From the NCBI RefSeq assembly GCF_001006805.1, contig NZ_LN811359.1, positions 31,057-76,740 on the forward strand: a stretch of DNA of 45,684 bases, read 5' to 3'. Position numbers and translations under genes: made by a program. Of the stretch, positions 20,901-28,542 are shown in pieces (positions within the stretch are counted from its first letter, which is position 1; each line of letters begins with the position of its first letter). The stretch comes from Microvirga massiliensis. Lineage in GTDB: Bacteria; Pseudomonadota; Alphaproteobacteria; Rhizobiales; Beijerinckiaceae. A model generated the notes under the pieces. The model had not been told where the DNA came from. It ran no database searches and saw only the letters and a list, made by a program, of their open reading frames with translations.

Positions 20901-23900
20901 CGGGTCAACGATGACCTGAGTCAGCTGATTCTTGCGGTCGTAGGCATATGTTGTGACCCGCGCCGCGAGGCTGTTTGCCCCCTCAGTTACCTTGACTTGC
21001 TGGCCAAGCGCATTGAATTCGAACAGTGTCCGGAGGTTCAAACCGGCAGGATCGACTCGTCGGTCGACGACCCGATTACGTTGGTCATAACCGAACCGCG
21101 TCACCGTTCCGCGCGCGTCCTTGACTTCGAGCTGGCGGCCGCTTTGGTCGTAAGTGGTCCTGGTGATCACTTGGTTCAGTGCATCGGTACTAGTCGTTTG
21201 CTGACCGTCCTTGTTGTACGTATATCGCGTTACGTTGCCGCGGCCGTCAACGACGTTGAGCGTCTCGCCGTGACGGGTCTTGTTGGTGGTGATGGTCACC
21301 CCTTCGGGGGTCGTTACTTTTACGCTGCGATTGACGTCATCGTACGTGTAGATCGTGGCTTGCCCGACAGCATCGGTGGTTTTGAGCACGCGGGCAAGGG
21401 CGTCGTACTGGCTGCGGACTTTGCGGTTCAACGGGTCGGTCACTTCGACCGTTCGGCCAGCGTCCTGGTAGCTGGTTGTCGTGGTTTTGCCAGCTGGGTC
21501 TACCGATCGGGTGACGCGGCCGACGGCGTCGTATACAGTTTGAGCGTTGAAGTTCAGGCCACCGACATCTCCAGTCTGCGAGATCAGTTCCCCGCGCAAA
21601 TTGTAGTTGTACTGGGTAGTTGTGGCCTTGCCGGTCGCGATCGCGCGGGTTTGAGTAGCTAACTGGCCGAAAGTATTATAGGTGTTGGTGGTGGCAAAAC
21701 CTAAGCTGTCGGTCTGCTTCACCAGCAGGCCGCGTTGGTCGTAGTCGAAAGAGGTGTTTTGGTCTTTGCTGGCGTTGGTCAATGCCTGAACTTGGGCTAA
21801 GAAGGTCGGGGTCGTTTGCCCGCCGGTCAGGGTTGCCAATACCGCGGGAGCCAGGCCTGTGGCATAGCGGCGTGTGCTGATCGCTTCACCGAAGCTGTTG
21901 AACTTTGTTTCGGCGACTTCGCCTAATGCATTGACGGTGTGGGTCAGGCGCCCTTCGCCGTCGTAGTAGAACCATGTCGGGTTCTTGTTGGCGTCAATCG
22001 CTTTAATCCGTTGACCCAGGCTGTTGTATTCATAACGCGTGCCGTAGCTGGCGATCGCCGCGTCTATGGCGGCCCGAGTGGGGTTGACGCCAAGCGTAGC
22101 CTCGCCGACACCACCCAGAGTCCCGGTGATTTCACCAAAGGCGTTGTAGCGGGTGCGGCTCGCGCGTTGTTCGGCGGTTGTATCGGCGCTAACCTGGCGA
22201 ACCAGACGGCCGGCGCTGTCGTATTCGTTGCGCATCACTGTGCCGTCGACGCCGATGCTGCGACTGACCCGGCCGAAGCTATCATACTCGGTCGTCGTGA
22301 TCAGTTTGGCATTCCCGGCTTTGGACTTTAGGGTCGCCAGTGTGTCGATCGGCACCACCGCCACTGCGTTCAGGTAACGCACGCTTTGCTGTTTGTTGGC
22401 CTGCTCGTCGTAAACGGTTTCGGTCAGGAAGCCTTGTTCGCTGACTGAGCCAACCACTCTGCCTTGCCCGTCGTAGTACTGGTAGCTGTGTAGGCCATCG
22501 GCGCTTGCCGGCCGTACAGAAGACAGGACGTCGGCTTCAGAAGCGATCGCAGCCGGGACCGGCGTCGGATCGAGGCTACCCGTTGGGCCGCTGAGAAAGC
22601 CGCCGGCTTTCACCGTTAGGCTCAGACCAAAGCTGCCGCTCGCTGCTCCGCCATGCGGGTCGCTTGCCGTCACCGTAACTAAGAAGTTCTGGTTCGAGAC
22701 GATTGACGAGGAACCGCTGAAGCGCCGGGTCGCGCTGTCAAAGTTCAACCATCCCGGCGCGCCGCTGACGGTGTAGGTCAACGGATCGGCATTGCCATCG
22801 GTGAAAGTGCTGGCCGGAAAACTGAAGTCGAGCGAAATCGGGCTGAAGCGAGGGCCTTCAAGGTGAATGTCGGTGAGGCCACCGTGGTAAGCCGGCACTG
22901 CGTTGTTCAATCGCAGCGCAATGCTGCGTTCGACCCAGGCCCCGTGCGGGTCGGTGGCGCGCAAGGTTACGGCAAACATCCCGACTGCGTTCGATGTCCC
23001 CGAGATGCGCCCATTGGTGGTATCGAACAAGAGTCCCGCCGGCAAGCCGCTGCTGCTGTAGATCAGCAATTCACCATCGGGGTCGATGGCTGCTGATGGT
23101 GTGTAGTCGATCGGCGTGCCTGCTTGCGCGACGATGTCGGGCAGCGACCCCCAGGTCGGCGCGCGGTTCCCGACATCGATGCTGAACGACAGTCGAACGG
23201 TCTCGCCAAGCGTATCTTGGGCTTCTAGGACTACCGGTTGCAGGCCCAAGGCCGGTGGTGTGCCGCTCACCGTGCGAGTGCCGGGATCGAACGACAACCA
23301 TGAAGGTTTTGAGATCGCGCTGTAGGTCAGCGCCTGACCTTCAGGGTCTGCCGCCGGCGGCACGGTGAAGGTGAATGCTTGATTGATCCAGGTTTGCTGC
23401 ACCGGAACGGGTGCCCAACTGGGACCGATGTTGGTCACCTGCAGCAGAAAGCTCCTGTCGGTAAACAAGCCGTGCGGATCGGTGACCCGCGCCGTGATGG
23501 TGTACATGCCCGGCGTGGTCGGCACACCACTGATGGTGCGGGTAGCAGCCTTGAACGTAAGCCCTGGGGGCAGTGCCGAGTGGATTGAGTACGTCAATAA
23601 AGCCGCTGCCGATTCGTTATCGACCGCGGGCGGCAAGGTCAGGCTGAATCCTGTAGCGTTAGTGGGTACCGTGGTGTCCGGCAACCGATCCCAACTGGGG
23701 GCAGAGTCAGCCACCGTGATGCGCAGCGTCACATCGCTGGTCTTACCGCGGCTATCGTCGGCTCTGAGGGTCACGTCGTAGCTGGTCAAGCTCTTCGGCG
23801 GGGTGCCCTTCAGCGTCACCCCACCGGCGTCGGCATCCAAGCTTAACCATGCAGGCGGCGTACCGACAAAGCCAAAGCTCAGGCTGTCGCCATCGGCGTC

Positions 23901-26507
23901 GGTGGCCAGCATCCGGTATTCGAACGGCTGACCGGCGATGGCCTTCTGATTGCTGACGCCGATCCAAACGGGTGCCGCCAGGTTCGCTGCCGCGGGGCTG
24001 CGCTGGCTATAGCGCACGGTCTCGATCAGCCGCCCCCCGGCATCATACTTGTACTCGGTGAGGTAGCCGAGCGGGTCCAGGCTGCCGACCTTGCGGTTGT
24101 CCTTGTCATAGAGGTACCGGGTTGCCCGGTCGGCCGTCTGCGTCATGACCACCCGCGACGCCCCGTCGTAGCTGGTGGTCGTCCCCGTATTGGCTGCATC
24201 GGTGGACGTTGTAAGCCGGCCGGCCGCGTCGTAACCGAAAGTCGTTACCCGGTCATGCGCCGCATCGATCGGTATGTCGCTACTCGCGTCGCCGACGGTG
24301 AGACTCAGCTTCGTGACCGTTTGCGTGGCGCTGTCGTACCAGCCACTGGTGTCGGCGCGATTCAGGTATCGCGTCTGCCGGACGATCTGCCCGGTCGGGT
24401 TGTACTCCGAGCGGGTCACCGCTCCGGTGGCGTCGACCGTGTAGGCCTGCCGCCCCGCGGCGTCGTAGAAGCGGTAGCGCCGGCCGCCCTGCGCGTCTTC
24501 CACCATCCGCAGCTGGTCGGCATTGTTGTAAGCGTATCGTGTCTGGCGCGTCGCGCCGTCGCCAGTCTGGCCTACGCTCACAAGCCGGCCGCGGCTATCG
24601 TATTGACGCGTCTCGGTCAGACCGCTCGCTGCCGTCATGGATATGGTGTGGCTGGCATCGTCATAGACGGCGGTCCGGGTGCCACTGGAATCCGTGCTCG
24701 TCAGCACCCGGTCCATCCCGTCATGCGTGAGGTTGGTCATCACGGTGCGCTGATCGCGGGCGCTGCCGCGCACGGCGATCCGCTGGCGCAGCCGGCTATG
24801 CGCATCGTAGAGGTATTCCGTCAGACCCGCCTGTGCATCCAAGACGCCGGCGCCGGTCGCGTTCACGGCGCCGTAGCTCGTCTGCTGGCTCATGTTGCCG
24901 CGCAAGTCATAGCTGTACTCGGTGAGCTGCACTAGCGTCTTGTCCTGCAGCCCCGCCACCCACGCGTTGAGCTGCGCTTCCGTCAGTGGCGCGTCCGCGC
25001 TCAGCCCCGTGAGGTCGTAGACCTGTCCGATGTACTGCAGCGTATGCGTCAACAAGCCGTAGCCGGCACTCGCGGTCCCATAGCGGCTCTCGGTTACGCG
25101 CCCTTCGGCGCTCACGACAAAGCGCAAGCGTGCATTCGCGTCATACACATAGCGCGTGGTGAGCGAATCGCCCGGGCTCTGCGCCCCGGCGCCGTCCGGG
25201 TCGGCGGTGAGGTAGCGCGTCTCCGTCAGCATCGTCTGGTTGAGCGTGCTGAAAGTGCGCGTTATTGTGTTGCCGGATGCATCGCGTTCGAGCACGCGGT
25301 TTCCGTTACTGTCGTACTCGTAGGTCACTGTATTGCCTCGAGCATCGGTGATGCTGAGCAGATTACCGCTTGCGTCATACCGGAACCCAGTCGACAGCAC
25401 TGCGCCGTCCACAGCGGGCATTGAGATCTCGGTCAGCTGCTGAGTTGTTGAACCATATCGGTACGTCCACGCCAGTCCGTTGCCGTCGGTGATCGCTGTG
25501 CTGTTCGTCGCGGCGTCGTAGGTGAAGCTCACTTGCGGGCTCGTCGCAGCGCTTTGGTCCTTAACCGTGCTGACCCTGCCGGCTGCGTCATATGTGAAAA
25601 ACACGCTCGTGCCGTCGCTCTGCGTCACGCTTGCGAGGCGAGCGGTGAACTGGTCGTAGGTATAGGTCGTGAGGAAGACGGCACCGTCGGCAATGCTGCC
25701 GTCGTCCGGGGTCAGATCCGTCGTGACGATCGCCAGCCGCCCCAGGCCGTCGTAGTTGTACTCCACTTGCCGCCGCGCGCTGCCGAGCGTTGGGGTCGCA
25801 CGCCCGCTCGCATCCTCGAGGAGCGCGCGCGTGTCGAGGCGTTGCAACCGAGTCAGCCCGTTGAAAAGGCCATACGTCAGTTTCAACTCTTGCTTGCTGC
25901 CAGCGTCCTGGATCAGCGTGAGGCGATCGCCGGCGTCATACGTCAACTCGATACTGTTGTCGCTCGTGTCGGTGCGACGGATCAGCCGGCCTGTGATTGT
26001 CGAGGCGGTCGAGTTCGAGTACCGCTCTGTCACGCGGGTGGACCCATCAGTCCACACCCACTCGCTCGGCACGCTGTCGTATCTCAGCTCGTCATGCGCA
26101 CCTGACCCCTCGGTGCCGATGTATGCGGTCCGTGCCGGATTCCAGGTGTACGTCGTCTCATGGCCATCGCCGGTTGTGCGGATCACCGTGGCACCGACTT
26201 GCGGCTGCGCAGGCGTCCCCGGTCCCTGGAACCGCACCATCTGCTCGTAACCCCAGCGCCAGCCGCCGCCATCACCGTCGTCCGGGGTGCCCAGCGAGTT
26301 GTAGGTACGCAGCGCGTAGAGGTCCAGTCCGCGACCGGCGAGCTGCTCGTCCTGCATCTGCAGCACCAGATTGCCACTCGCCGCATTGACAAAGGCACGG
26401 TTGCTTCCTTGTCCAAGCACACTTTGGCCAAGCACTCCCGCTTCGCCAAGAGTGTTCAGTGACGTATTAAGCAGACCCAGTCCATTACCCGCGACTATCG
26501 CTACCAT
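11952..26507 (-). CDS. Giant YD-repeat (RHS-like) polymorphic toxin with Ig/cadherin-like insert, LysM segments and C-terminal deaminase-like tip
   Basis: 4851 residues. The ATG at 26507 has AAGGGG about 8 nt upstream; no signal peptide is seen. The N-terminus (NAASGNLVLQMQDEQL, RTYNSLG) is typical of huge YD proteins. YD repeats (GRLxxxxxxxGxxxxYxYD) fill about 150-830 and 1320-3900, a predicted beta-shell. About 835-1300 hold five tandem putative Ig/cadherin-like domains (for example WLSFDPGTRTVSGTP). A LysM domain lies at about 3930-3980 (YTVVAGDTLAGIANSFLGD), a Gly/Ala-rich hydrophobic stretch at about 4030-4170, and a second LysM-like segment near 4302-4352 (YVVQKGDRTTEDIAEHMG). The last about 130 residues carry GTHAEVRAANW (about 4789) and ACPNCSAIL (about 4831), the zinc motifs of YwqJ-like nucleic-acid deaminase toxins. 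I do not see the canonical RHS core motif (DPxGxxR type). A contact-dependent toxin is inferred; the secretion route is unknown. Confidence 0.9.
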   Translation of the reverse strand: MVAIVAGNGLGLLNTSLNTLGEAGVLGQSVLGQGSNRAFVNAASGNLVLQMQDEQLAGRGLDLYALRTYNSLGTPDDGDGGGWRWGYEQMVRFQGPGTPAQPQVGATVIRTTGDGHETTYTWNPARTAYIGTEGSGAHDELRYDSVPSEWVWTDGSTRVTERYSNSTASTITGRLIRRTDTSDNSIELTYDAGDRLTLIQDAGSKQELKLTYGLFNGLTRLQRLDTRALLEDASGRATPTLGSARRQVEYNYDGLGRLAIVTTDLTPDDGSIADGAVFLTTYTYDQFTARLASVTQSDGTSVFFTYDAAGRVSTVKDQSAATSPQVSFTYDAATNSTAITDGNGLAWTYRYGSTTQQLTEISMPAVDGAVLSTGFRYDASGNLLSITDARGNTVTYEYDSNGNRVLERDASGNTITRTFSTLNQTMLTETRYLTADPDGAGAQSPGDSLTTRYVYDANARLRFVVSAEGRVTESRYGTASAGYGLLTHTLQYIGQVYDLTGLSADAPLTEAQLNAWVAGLQDKTLVQLTEYSYDLRGNMSQQTSYGAVNATGAGVLDAQAGLTEYLYDAHSRLRQRIAVRGSARDQRTVMTNLTHDGMDRVLTSTDSSGTRTAVYDDASHTISMTAASGLTETRQYDSRGRLVSVGQTGDGATRQTRYAYNNADQLRMVEDAQGGRRYRFYDAAGRQAYTVDATGAVTRSEYNPTGQIVRQTRYLNRADTSGWYDSATQTVTKLSLTVGDASSDIPIDAAHDRVTTFGYDAAGRLTTSTDAANTGTTTSYDGASRVVMTQTADRATRYLYDKDNRKVGSLDPLGYLTEYKYDAGGRLIETVRYSQRSPAAANLAAPVWIGVSNQKAIAGQPFEYRMLATDADGDSLSFGFVGTPPAWLSLDADAGGVTLKGTPPKSLTSYDVTLRADDSRGKTSDVTLRITVADSAPSWDRLPDTTVPTNATGFSLTLPPAVDNESAAALLTYSIHSALPPGLTFKAATRTISGVPTTPGMYTITARVTDPHGLFTDRSFLLQVTNIGPSWAPVPVQQTWINQAFTFTVPPAADPEGQALTYSAISKPSWLSFDPGTRTVSGTPPALGLQPVVLEAQDTLGETVRLSFSIDVGNRAPTWGSLPDIVAQAGTPIDYTPSAAIDPDGELLIYSSSGLPAGLLFDTTNGRISGTSNAVGMFAVTLRATDPHGAWVERSIALRLNNAVPAYHGGLTDIHLEGPRFSPISLDFSFPASTFTDGNADPLTYTVSGAPGWLNFDSATRRFSGSSSIVSNQNFLVTVTASDPHGGAASGSFGLSLTVKAGGFLSGPTGSLDPTPVPAAIASEADVLSSVRPASADGLHSYQYYDGQGRVVGSVSEQGFLTETVYDEQANKQQSVRYLNAVAVVPIDTLATLKSKAGNAKLITTTEYDSFGRVSRSIGVDGTVMRNEYDSAGRLVRQVSADTTAEQRASRTRYNAFGEITGTLGGVGEATLGVNPTRAAIDAAIASYGTRYEYNSLGQRIKAIDANKNPTWFYYDGEGRLTHTVNALGEVAETKFNSFGEAISTRRYATGLAPAVLATLTGGQTTPTFLAQVQALTNASKDQNTSFDYDQRGLLVKQTDSLGFATTNTYNTFGQLATQTRAIATGKATTTQYNYNLRGELISQTGDVGGLNFNAQTVYDAVGRVTRSVDPAGKTTTTSYQDAGRTVEVTDPLNRKVRSQYDALARVLKTTDAVGQATIYTYDDVNRSVKVTTPEGVTITTNKTRHGETLNVVDGRGNVTRYTYNKDGQQTTSTDALNQVITRTTYDQSGRQLEVKDARGTVTRFGYDQRNRVVDRRVDPAGLNLRTLFEFNALGQQVKVTEGANSLAARVTTYAYDRKNQLTQVIVDPNGLKLSTRYTFDGVGNTIKVEQGTTSKPKQQVTLFDFDQLSRRVKKVEAPSAVFGPGSPDARDLTTEQRYDAAGRLSCTIHPDGTRAWYVYDAAGQQSQTINAMGEVSESVYDGNGRVAASRRYFKRLSTADLAKLGDAIGAPVTPQVNARDQRSYFVYDSDGRRRFTLQASNGTAWTIAENRLDAHGNTVETRRYDKILPEERINAIDTSTSPGISVAEVQSELITLGYSDNDSTLPKTQCTRFAYDANNRLRFAVDALGSVSESIYDPAGQLVSSLQYATRPALTEITESAVNAALNRVDARNRVSHYAYDAAGRLRYSVLVLASDTTGKATQHTVSEQAYDPLGRVLQNIVYATLLGPLADYEAATLSSAITASAQDRRSAFVYDAAGRKVYSVQVQIAGSQNVVRKSEFDALGCLVGSTSYAKGMALPDFAKATLDSATTANAHAQDRTTRFVYDAVGRQRFVVGADGSLSEKVYDALGRVKESRQFDLLLSNTTPRTEDALSARRAGRAVGDGKTRGEKYGYDRAGRLLTTTDAAAFTETNEYNGLGDKTGFVDKSGANWRYAYDRQGRLLDQLSPPVAVQLSNETTPTNRSLRTRLYYDAFGSLVKRLEAAQTIDQRITEYAYDLLGRQVVMTQPGWYDPATGRVEAISAMGRFQRTLATTYDALGSQVRTKLRTGINSYQYEYKAYDNLGRVVYDVDALSNVTAFAYNAFGEQTSVTRYSKSVGMPPQGVDTPWTASALAGALGSDPLSRTMTMRYDNLGRKTQTIQPTAASYFFSGSSSRFVPLDSSITPVSASGSAAFEYTTFGESYHQIVQLDSTRAQETWRYYDTMGRETRTVVKCSDNIADESSPPRPGGFHTARSYDALGNLMQVIEYAAQGEADSSGNYLTVPARPGESGADRISSYVYDARNRQTDTLRSNLSYAALENGQYVQVAVGRDSSVKVRHTDYDGLGRVIANTDAMNNITGSAYNALGQVIQVTEPARLAVKSGLSNPDPFLADSQIVTSPVTDLALNAFGQTVRSTRSLGRSDVAGATQITSTGYDFGGNAVSTTDPKGNVKNWQYDFSGRLIRESQPISSTLAARFDGTTQSFQVWKVVGHTLERRYAYDAVGHMTDALDVFMNGPTLAQSGQRKVYNAFGEVTEEQLVWGTASEALSDLQHATRRSNGYDNAGNLVTQDGADGRTLFFYNLSGQMTRAEQRGDNGTADGTHARVAETGYDLMGRTIWQSKPIFSSISGMVTPTTNITLDRWGNVISRTEAGDLGNGTAASIRSRSYEYNADNKVTSAEQGFAWALRADGTSYPAIVTHQTRYDLAGRAVEQTDIAENTLTFSVSALRTRSTTYDGFGQVVEQRDAEQLAKGRQGLRYAYDANGNKVATVNALGNVFVDAFDANRNQLSHKVLRLSPGGENDTYVSGSGTVPVAVLLTSHAYDQANRRIETRDYVSTSLFNANYVEYDERGFVQGTFQLQERDGSLPYSEDRGRETSCVYDILGNKVQETDDSGHSKDLRYDAAADGDNQPNFTISRLISTTSTAAGGGASHTTAYTYTDFGQVRQETYTGTDVTDPTAQNNRVYEYKENGLLARTTDRQTVGTPGSVGGLDYWSSTSINKRSYTDRGLVSTIDIDTSGVYEDFAPFGGGIQQKPAQAERRTIGTSYDERDRPVSVINSCFDTQGISKHSSANVTYDYDELGNRTRVTFSSVARSTMPGGSTVIGEIINGRQLWFNYDLEGRMTLAGKAIEQDSTVTDPGVVITYDAAGRRATALTHEGTERRGFTSWDQSRLERYTYNDLGYLTSIEQAGVRANKWNLVNNTPIPDDPGPSPFMPSETRSYDLLGNLTESSRYSHFIFVNATEMTMQPQPLPVTVNNQYTAAGLLDTQTSTHPTNPLVNSNTKNHYDNHGMLQSYTYTKGDGAGTDFEHGFTNTYTYSYSFKAGALREGGIDVESNLKNSTTTRQRNTYDGRGNLVWQRSVDGPGNTEMVFFDYEGAGRVLDRAKLDLPPNRQAISGDKYNSFFYNSSGEAVGNVPASSFAATRAGLHANFGIGFTPVSPGYPSSQPSSYTVVAGDTLAGIANSFLGDAQLWFLIADANGLTAGPTDLLDSQVGRSLRIPNVVANAHNNADTFSPYNPNTIIPNTPWVGAPLPPPGPTSWEQSIEQLAPFVGMATSMVLGVVLSGLGPLGVGIAAVAGDVVNQSIQIGFGDKDLSQFDPYEAGEAGLTGLVAGGLSALGSAAAAANGGGLAAQALAQAGAAAATYAVNSGIHAAFHGEASVSFSGWSLLTASAGASATPVLGGFFSQLAQEALNPATGWVWHPNARAWDAFYRQLAIGLGQVVIQDSFGSPQSDSPRSEQRSQPTMPAELLAAWDEMDRQIYKADLAAQTVAKAEQPDAISSADWAAEQLDTTGALQDRLTLTVPSDRDIVQALRTKQIYVVQKGDRTTEDIAEHMGHDRRDGSYLALANGYDPLYVKEGDVFYDTYVSPNDARRANAQIYPRERQAKLARNERRLQQELAAGRQKAAAQAAQRDADQEELREMIGEPPSLDTIANLSMGMNNPAVQTALANPDLGRKIPASKTIYRQGVPFTVSGFHEIGSQPEIDADWSANSMVVEMIDIQSASEIANRTGQSDYLNFERYMKRFPSSDLKGYFRYRGGADRETIGAWNVYTNSFNIGSFIAKGTLYAMSFPALENPVGFGLSYYASKYTGQAVNYLTDSDFLGMLAGGLAAMGAAAITAPKGNTVGGLLEAQRRARLDLTLARTLPEGHVWTSVAPGVEIGLPRPRLQLGSGGLAPGRAQFLLGRPTGVPDAYLEGLVSNEAQAYIETGQVSLRAVARAGIHSENLVSPSYRNFLSGQQEGVPGVRYMDRTSVRVFDANAYVEWLRDVYEANGSSLHPMTEEMVRLRVSDPKEVISQGLPGTHAEVRAANWIYNNLPTPLNNELTIITYRLMPGPTQGGPFIACPNCSAILPPWANIPTGRTGP

Positions 26508-27422
26508 GATACATCCCCTTTATCGGGCGTTCGCCGACAAGCAGATCGGGCTGTTTCAGAACTTTGCGGCGCAAAATGTCATCGTCCGCCGTGGTGCTGC
26601 CTGTTCAATCCGGCAGTCGGCATTGGTTTCCGCATGATCCGACCCAATCTAAACGGCCGGGCTGCGTTGCGCACAGTTCGACACTGACAATACCAGCAGC
26701 CACACCTGCCGAGTGTGGAATGGATCACACTTACATAACTGTAAGAAGGTTTGATCGGATCGGCGGTGCTGGCGCGTCAGCGCCTAGGTTAGCCGGCGTC
26801 TGTCTGAGAGATCTCTCAACCAGCCCGAAGAGGCAGGCGTTCTGTTGCGAGCAATTCCCTGCTCTGCATTCGGCAGCGACACGCACCGCGCTGTGATCGG
26901 CAGAGCATCTGACGCGAGATCGGGTCGAGGGCTGCCGCGCAACTCAAGCGCCACGGCCGCGTTCCATTGTGAGCCGAAATTGGATCGAGCTGATCTTACC
27001 GGGCATGCTCGCAGCGGGTTCGATCGGGGCCGTATATCGCCGAGTGACCGTATCCGGTGATCGTGCTATCCGGCGATATCCGGTATGCGACAATCTGCGC
27101 TTTAGGATCGTTGCTCACCCAACGCCTCCGCATTGTTTAGCGTGCGGTGAGCGCTGCAGCGATCTCGGCCCCAGCCATGACGAGGATATCAGGGAGGCTT
27201 ACCCGACCGCCGGGATGGCTGTGCGCGATCTCCGACCCTGCCGCGTCATCGGAATATCAGTCTGAGGGAGGCCGGAGACTTATCCCCTGCGAGCACGCTT
27301 AACAGGAAGCAGCCGTCGGAATCCGTATTGAGGGTTAGAATGCTACCCCTCGATACGAACTTGGATGAATCAACCAAGTACAGGTCAGGAGGCGCGCCGC
27401 TCACGCGCGCAATGCAGCCGCC
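26508..27422. other. Long intergenic region upstream of the YD-repeat toxin, no gene supported
   Basis: About 915 bp lie between the toxin start and repeat copy 2. They should hold the toxin promoter, near 26520-26700 on the minus strand. Several open frames of 60-110 codons exist (for example plus-strand 26564-26896 and 26969-27265), but none shows a recognisable domain, a ribosome binding site or consistent codon use. It may contain decayed sequence. Confidence 0.45.
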
Positions 27423-27888
27423 GTCCTTCAAGAGCTACCAGGGCCACCTAATGCACGACGGTTCGCTCGAGATCGTCCTTGCCGTTCGGCTGGGCAAAAG
27501 CCGGATCCAATACTGTGTCCTCCCGCGGGCTGGGTTGCGCTGCCGGCGGGCTGCGATACAGCCACGGCATGTATCCCGGCCGGTTCCGCATATCCATCAG
27601 GGGCCGCAGTTCCACGGCCGTCAGGTCGAGCACCTTGGCATCGCGCCACCGCCGCTTGAGGATCGGCTCCTTCGCGAAATGGCTCCAGAAGGATCTGAAC
27701 TCCTCCTCGACCTGCAAAACCATCCGTCCAAAAGCGTCTTTCGAAAACCGTAACGCTCCGTCAGAGCCATCGAGTTCTTCCCCACCCCAACACCAGTCGC
27801 AAACATCCGAAGCCACCCAAGGGACGCCTTGGGCCGGCCTACAGTAAATCCGGATAAAGCCTTCGGGCAAGCGCCGAGATCGCGTCCC
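27423..27888. repeat. Long direct repeat, copy 2 (right flank of the RHS/IS block)
   Basis: This is the second copy of the roughly 465-bp repeat at 10383-10846, in the same orientation and about 95 percent identical by eye. The hairpin CCCAAGG-GACG-CCTTGGG is at 27816-27833. Similarity begins around CTTCAAGAGC and ends just after GAGATCGCGTC. The two copies bracket the toxin gene and the IS element. Confidence 0.85.
27448..27870 (-). CDS. Hypothetical protein in repeat copy 2
   Basis: This 140-residue frame contains GALRFSKDAFGRMVLQ, EEEFRSFWSHFAKEP and MRNRPGYMPWLYRSPPAA. It shares its last 84 residues with the frameshifted ORF in copy 1. I recognise no family. There is no signal peptide or membrane segment. 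The N-terminal start is uncertain because the preceding sequence stays open only briefly. The near-identical duplication suggests either a mobile or multicopy sequence or a recent segmental duplication; it may be a gene remnant rather than an active gene. Confidence 0.4.
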   Translation of the reverse strand: MPEGFIRIYCRPAQGVPWVASDVCDWCWGGEELDGSDGALRFSKDAFGRMVLQVEEEFRSFWSHFAKEPILKRRWRDAKVLDLTAVELRPLMDMRNRPGYMPWLYRSPPAAQPSPREDTVLDPAFAQPNGKDDLERTVVH

Positions 27889-28052
27889 GACTCCTCACCC
27901 CAGCTCAGCGTTAACAGCGAGGCTGTGGGAAGGTTCCGAGTGCCACCTCGTGGGCCTGTCAGAATGCGAAACTCGCCTACCAGTCGTGGAATTTCCGTGA
28001 TCACCGAAGGGAAGAGTCGTAGAATACGGGTGATCATCGAAGGGAGGAGCAA

Positions 28053-28445
28053 ATGCGCAACACCTCTCAAAAGCTTAGCACCACCCTGCTGATCGGAGTT
28101 GCAGCGGTTTGCTGCACGGGTCTGAGCGCATCTGCGCAACCGCTCACCCTAAGGGTCAGTCCAAGTGCCCCGCGGGTCTTTACGGATCGCGAAGGAACTT
28201 GGGAACGCGTCCCGGCAAGTGCGCTTTGGACGAGCGGCGAGCGATACGATGAGCCGAGTGGCAGACGACTAGGACGCGGGACTGTAATGCGTGGGTGGGT
28301 CGAAACTTCCCCCATGAGAAATGTCTCGATCCACCATCTTCGGCATTACCGGCATTACGGATACTTCGTATCGCCCAATGATCGGGTCGTGATTGTAAGC
28401 CCAACCTCGCGGAGGGTTGTTCGGGTCCTGCGGCATACCGCCTGA
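28053..28445 (+). CDS. Small secreted DUF1236-like protein
   Basis: 130 residues. A signal peptide (MRNTSQKLSTTLLIGVAAVC... ending ASA, about 1-28) precedes a basic mature part that ends in GYFVSPNDRVVIVSPTSRR and VVRVLR. This ending resembles DUF1236, a short periplasmic domain common in Hyphomicrobiales. The function is unknown. The ATG at 28053 is well placed behind GGGAGGAG. It lies 165 bp right of repeat copy 2 and appears monocistronic. Confidence 0.75.
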   Translation: MRNTSQKLSTTLLIGVAAVCCTGLSASAQPLTLRVSPSAPRVFTDREGTWERVPASALWTSGERYDEPSGRRLGRGTVMRGWVETSPMRNVSIHHLRHYRHYGYFVSPNDRVVIVSPTSRRVVRVLRHTA

Positions 28446-28542
28446 TCATCACCCTCTGCCGATTCGACAGCCGAGACCCTACGGCTTGAGCCAGTCCCGG
28501 GCTGCGTTGGGACTGGAACTAGCTTCGCATGGATGGGCCCGA

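Noticed and set aside
11952..26507. CRISPR or tandem DNA repeat array suggested by the recurring YD coding pattern
   Set aside because: The periodicity is at protein level with diverged DNA units and no spacer-repeat structure; it is explained by YD repeats.
26508..27422. Candidate chaperone or VgrG-type secretion gene upstream of the toxin
   Set aside because: No frame in this stretch has a recognisable adaptor, chaperone or spike domain.
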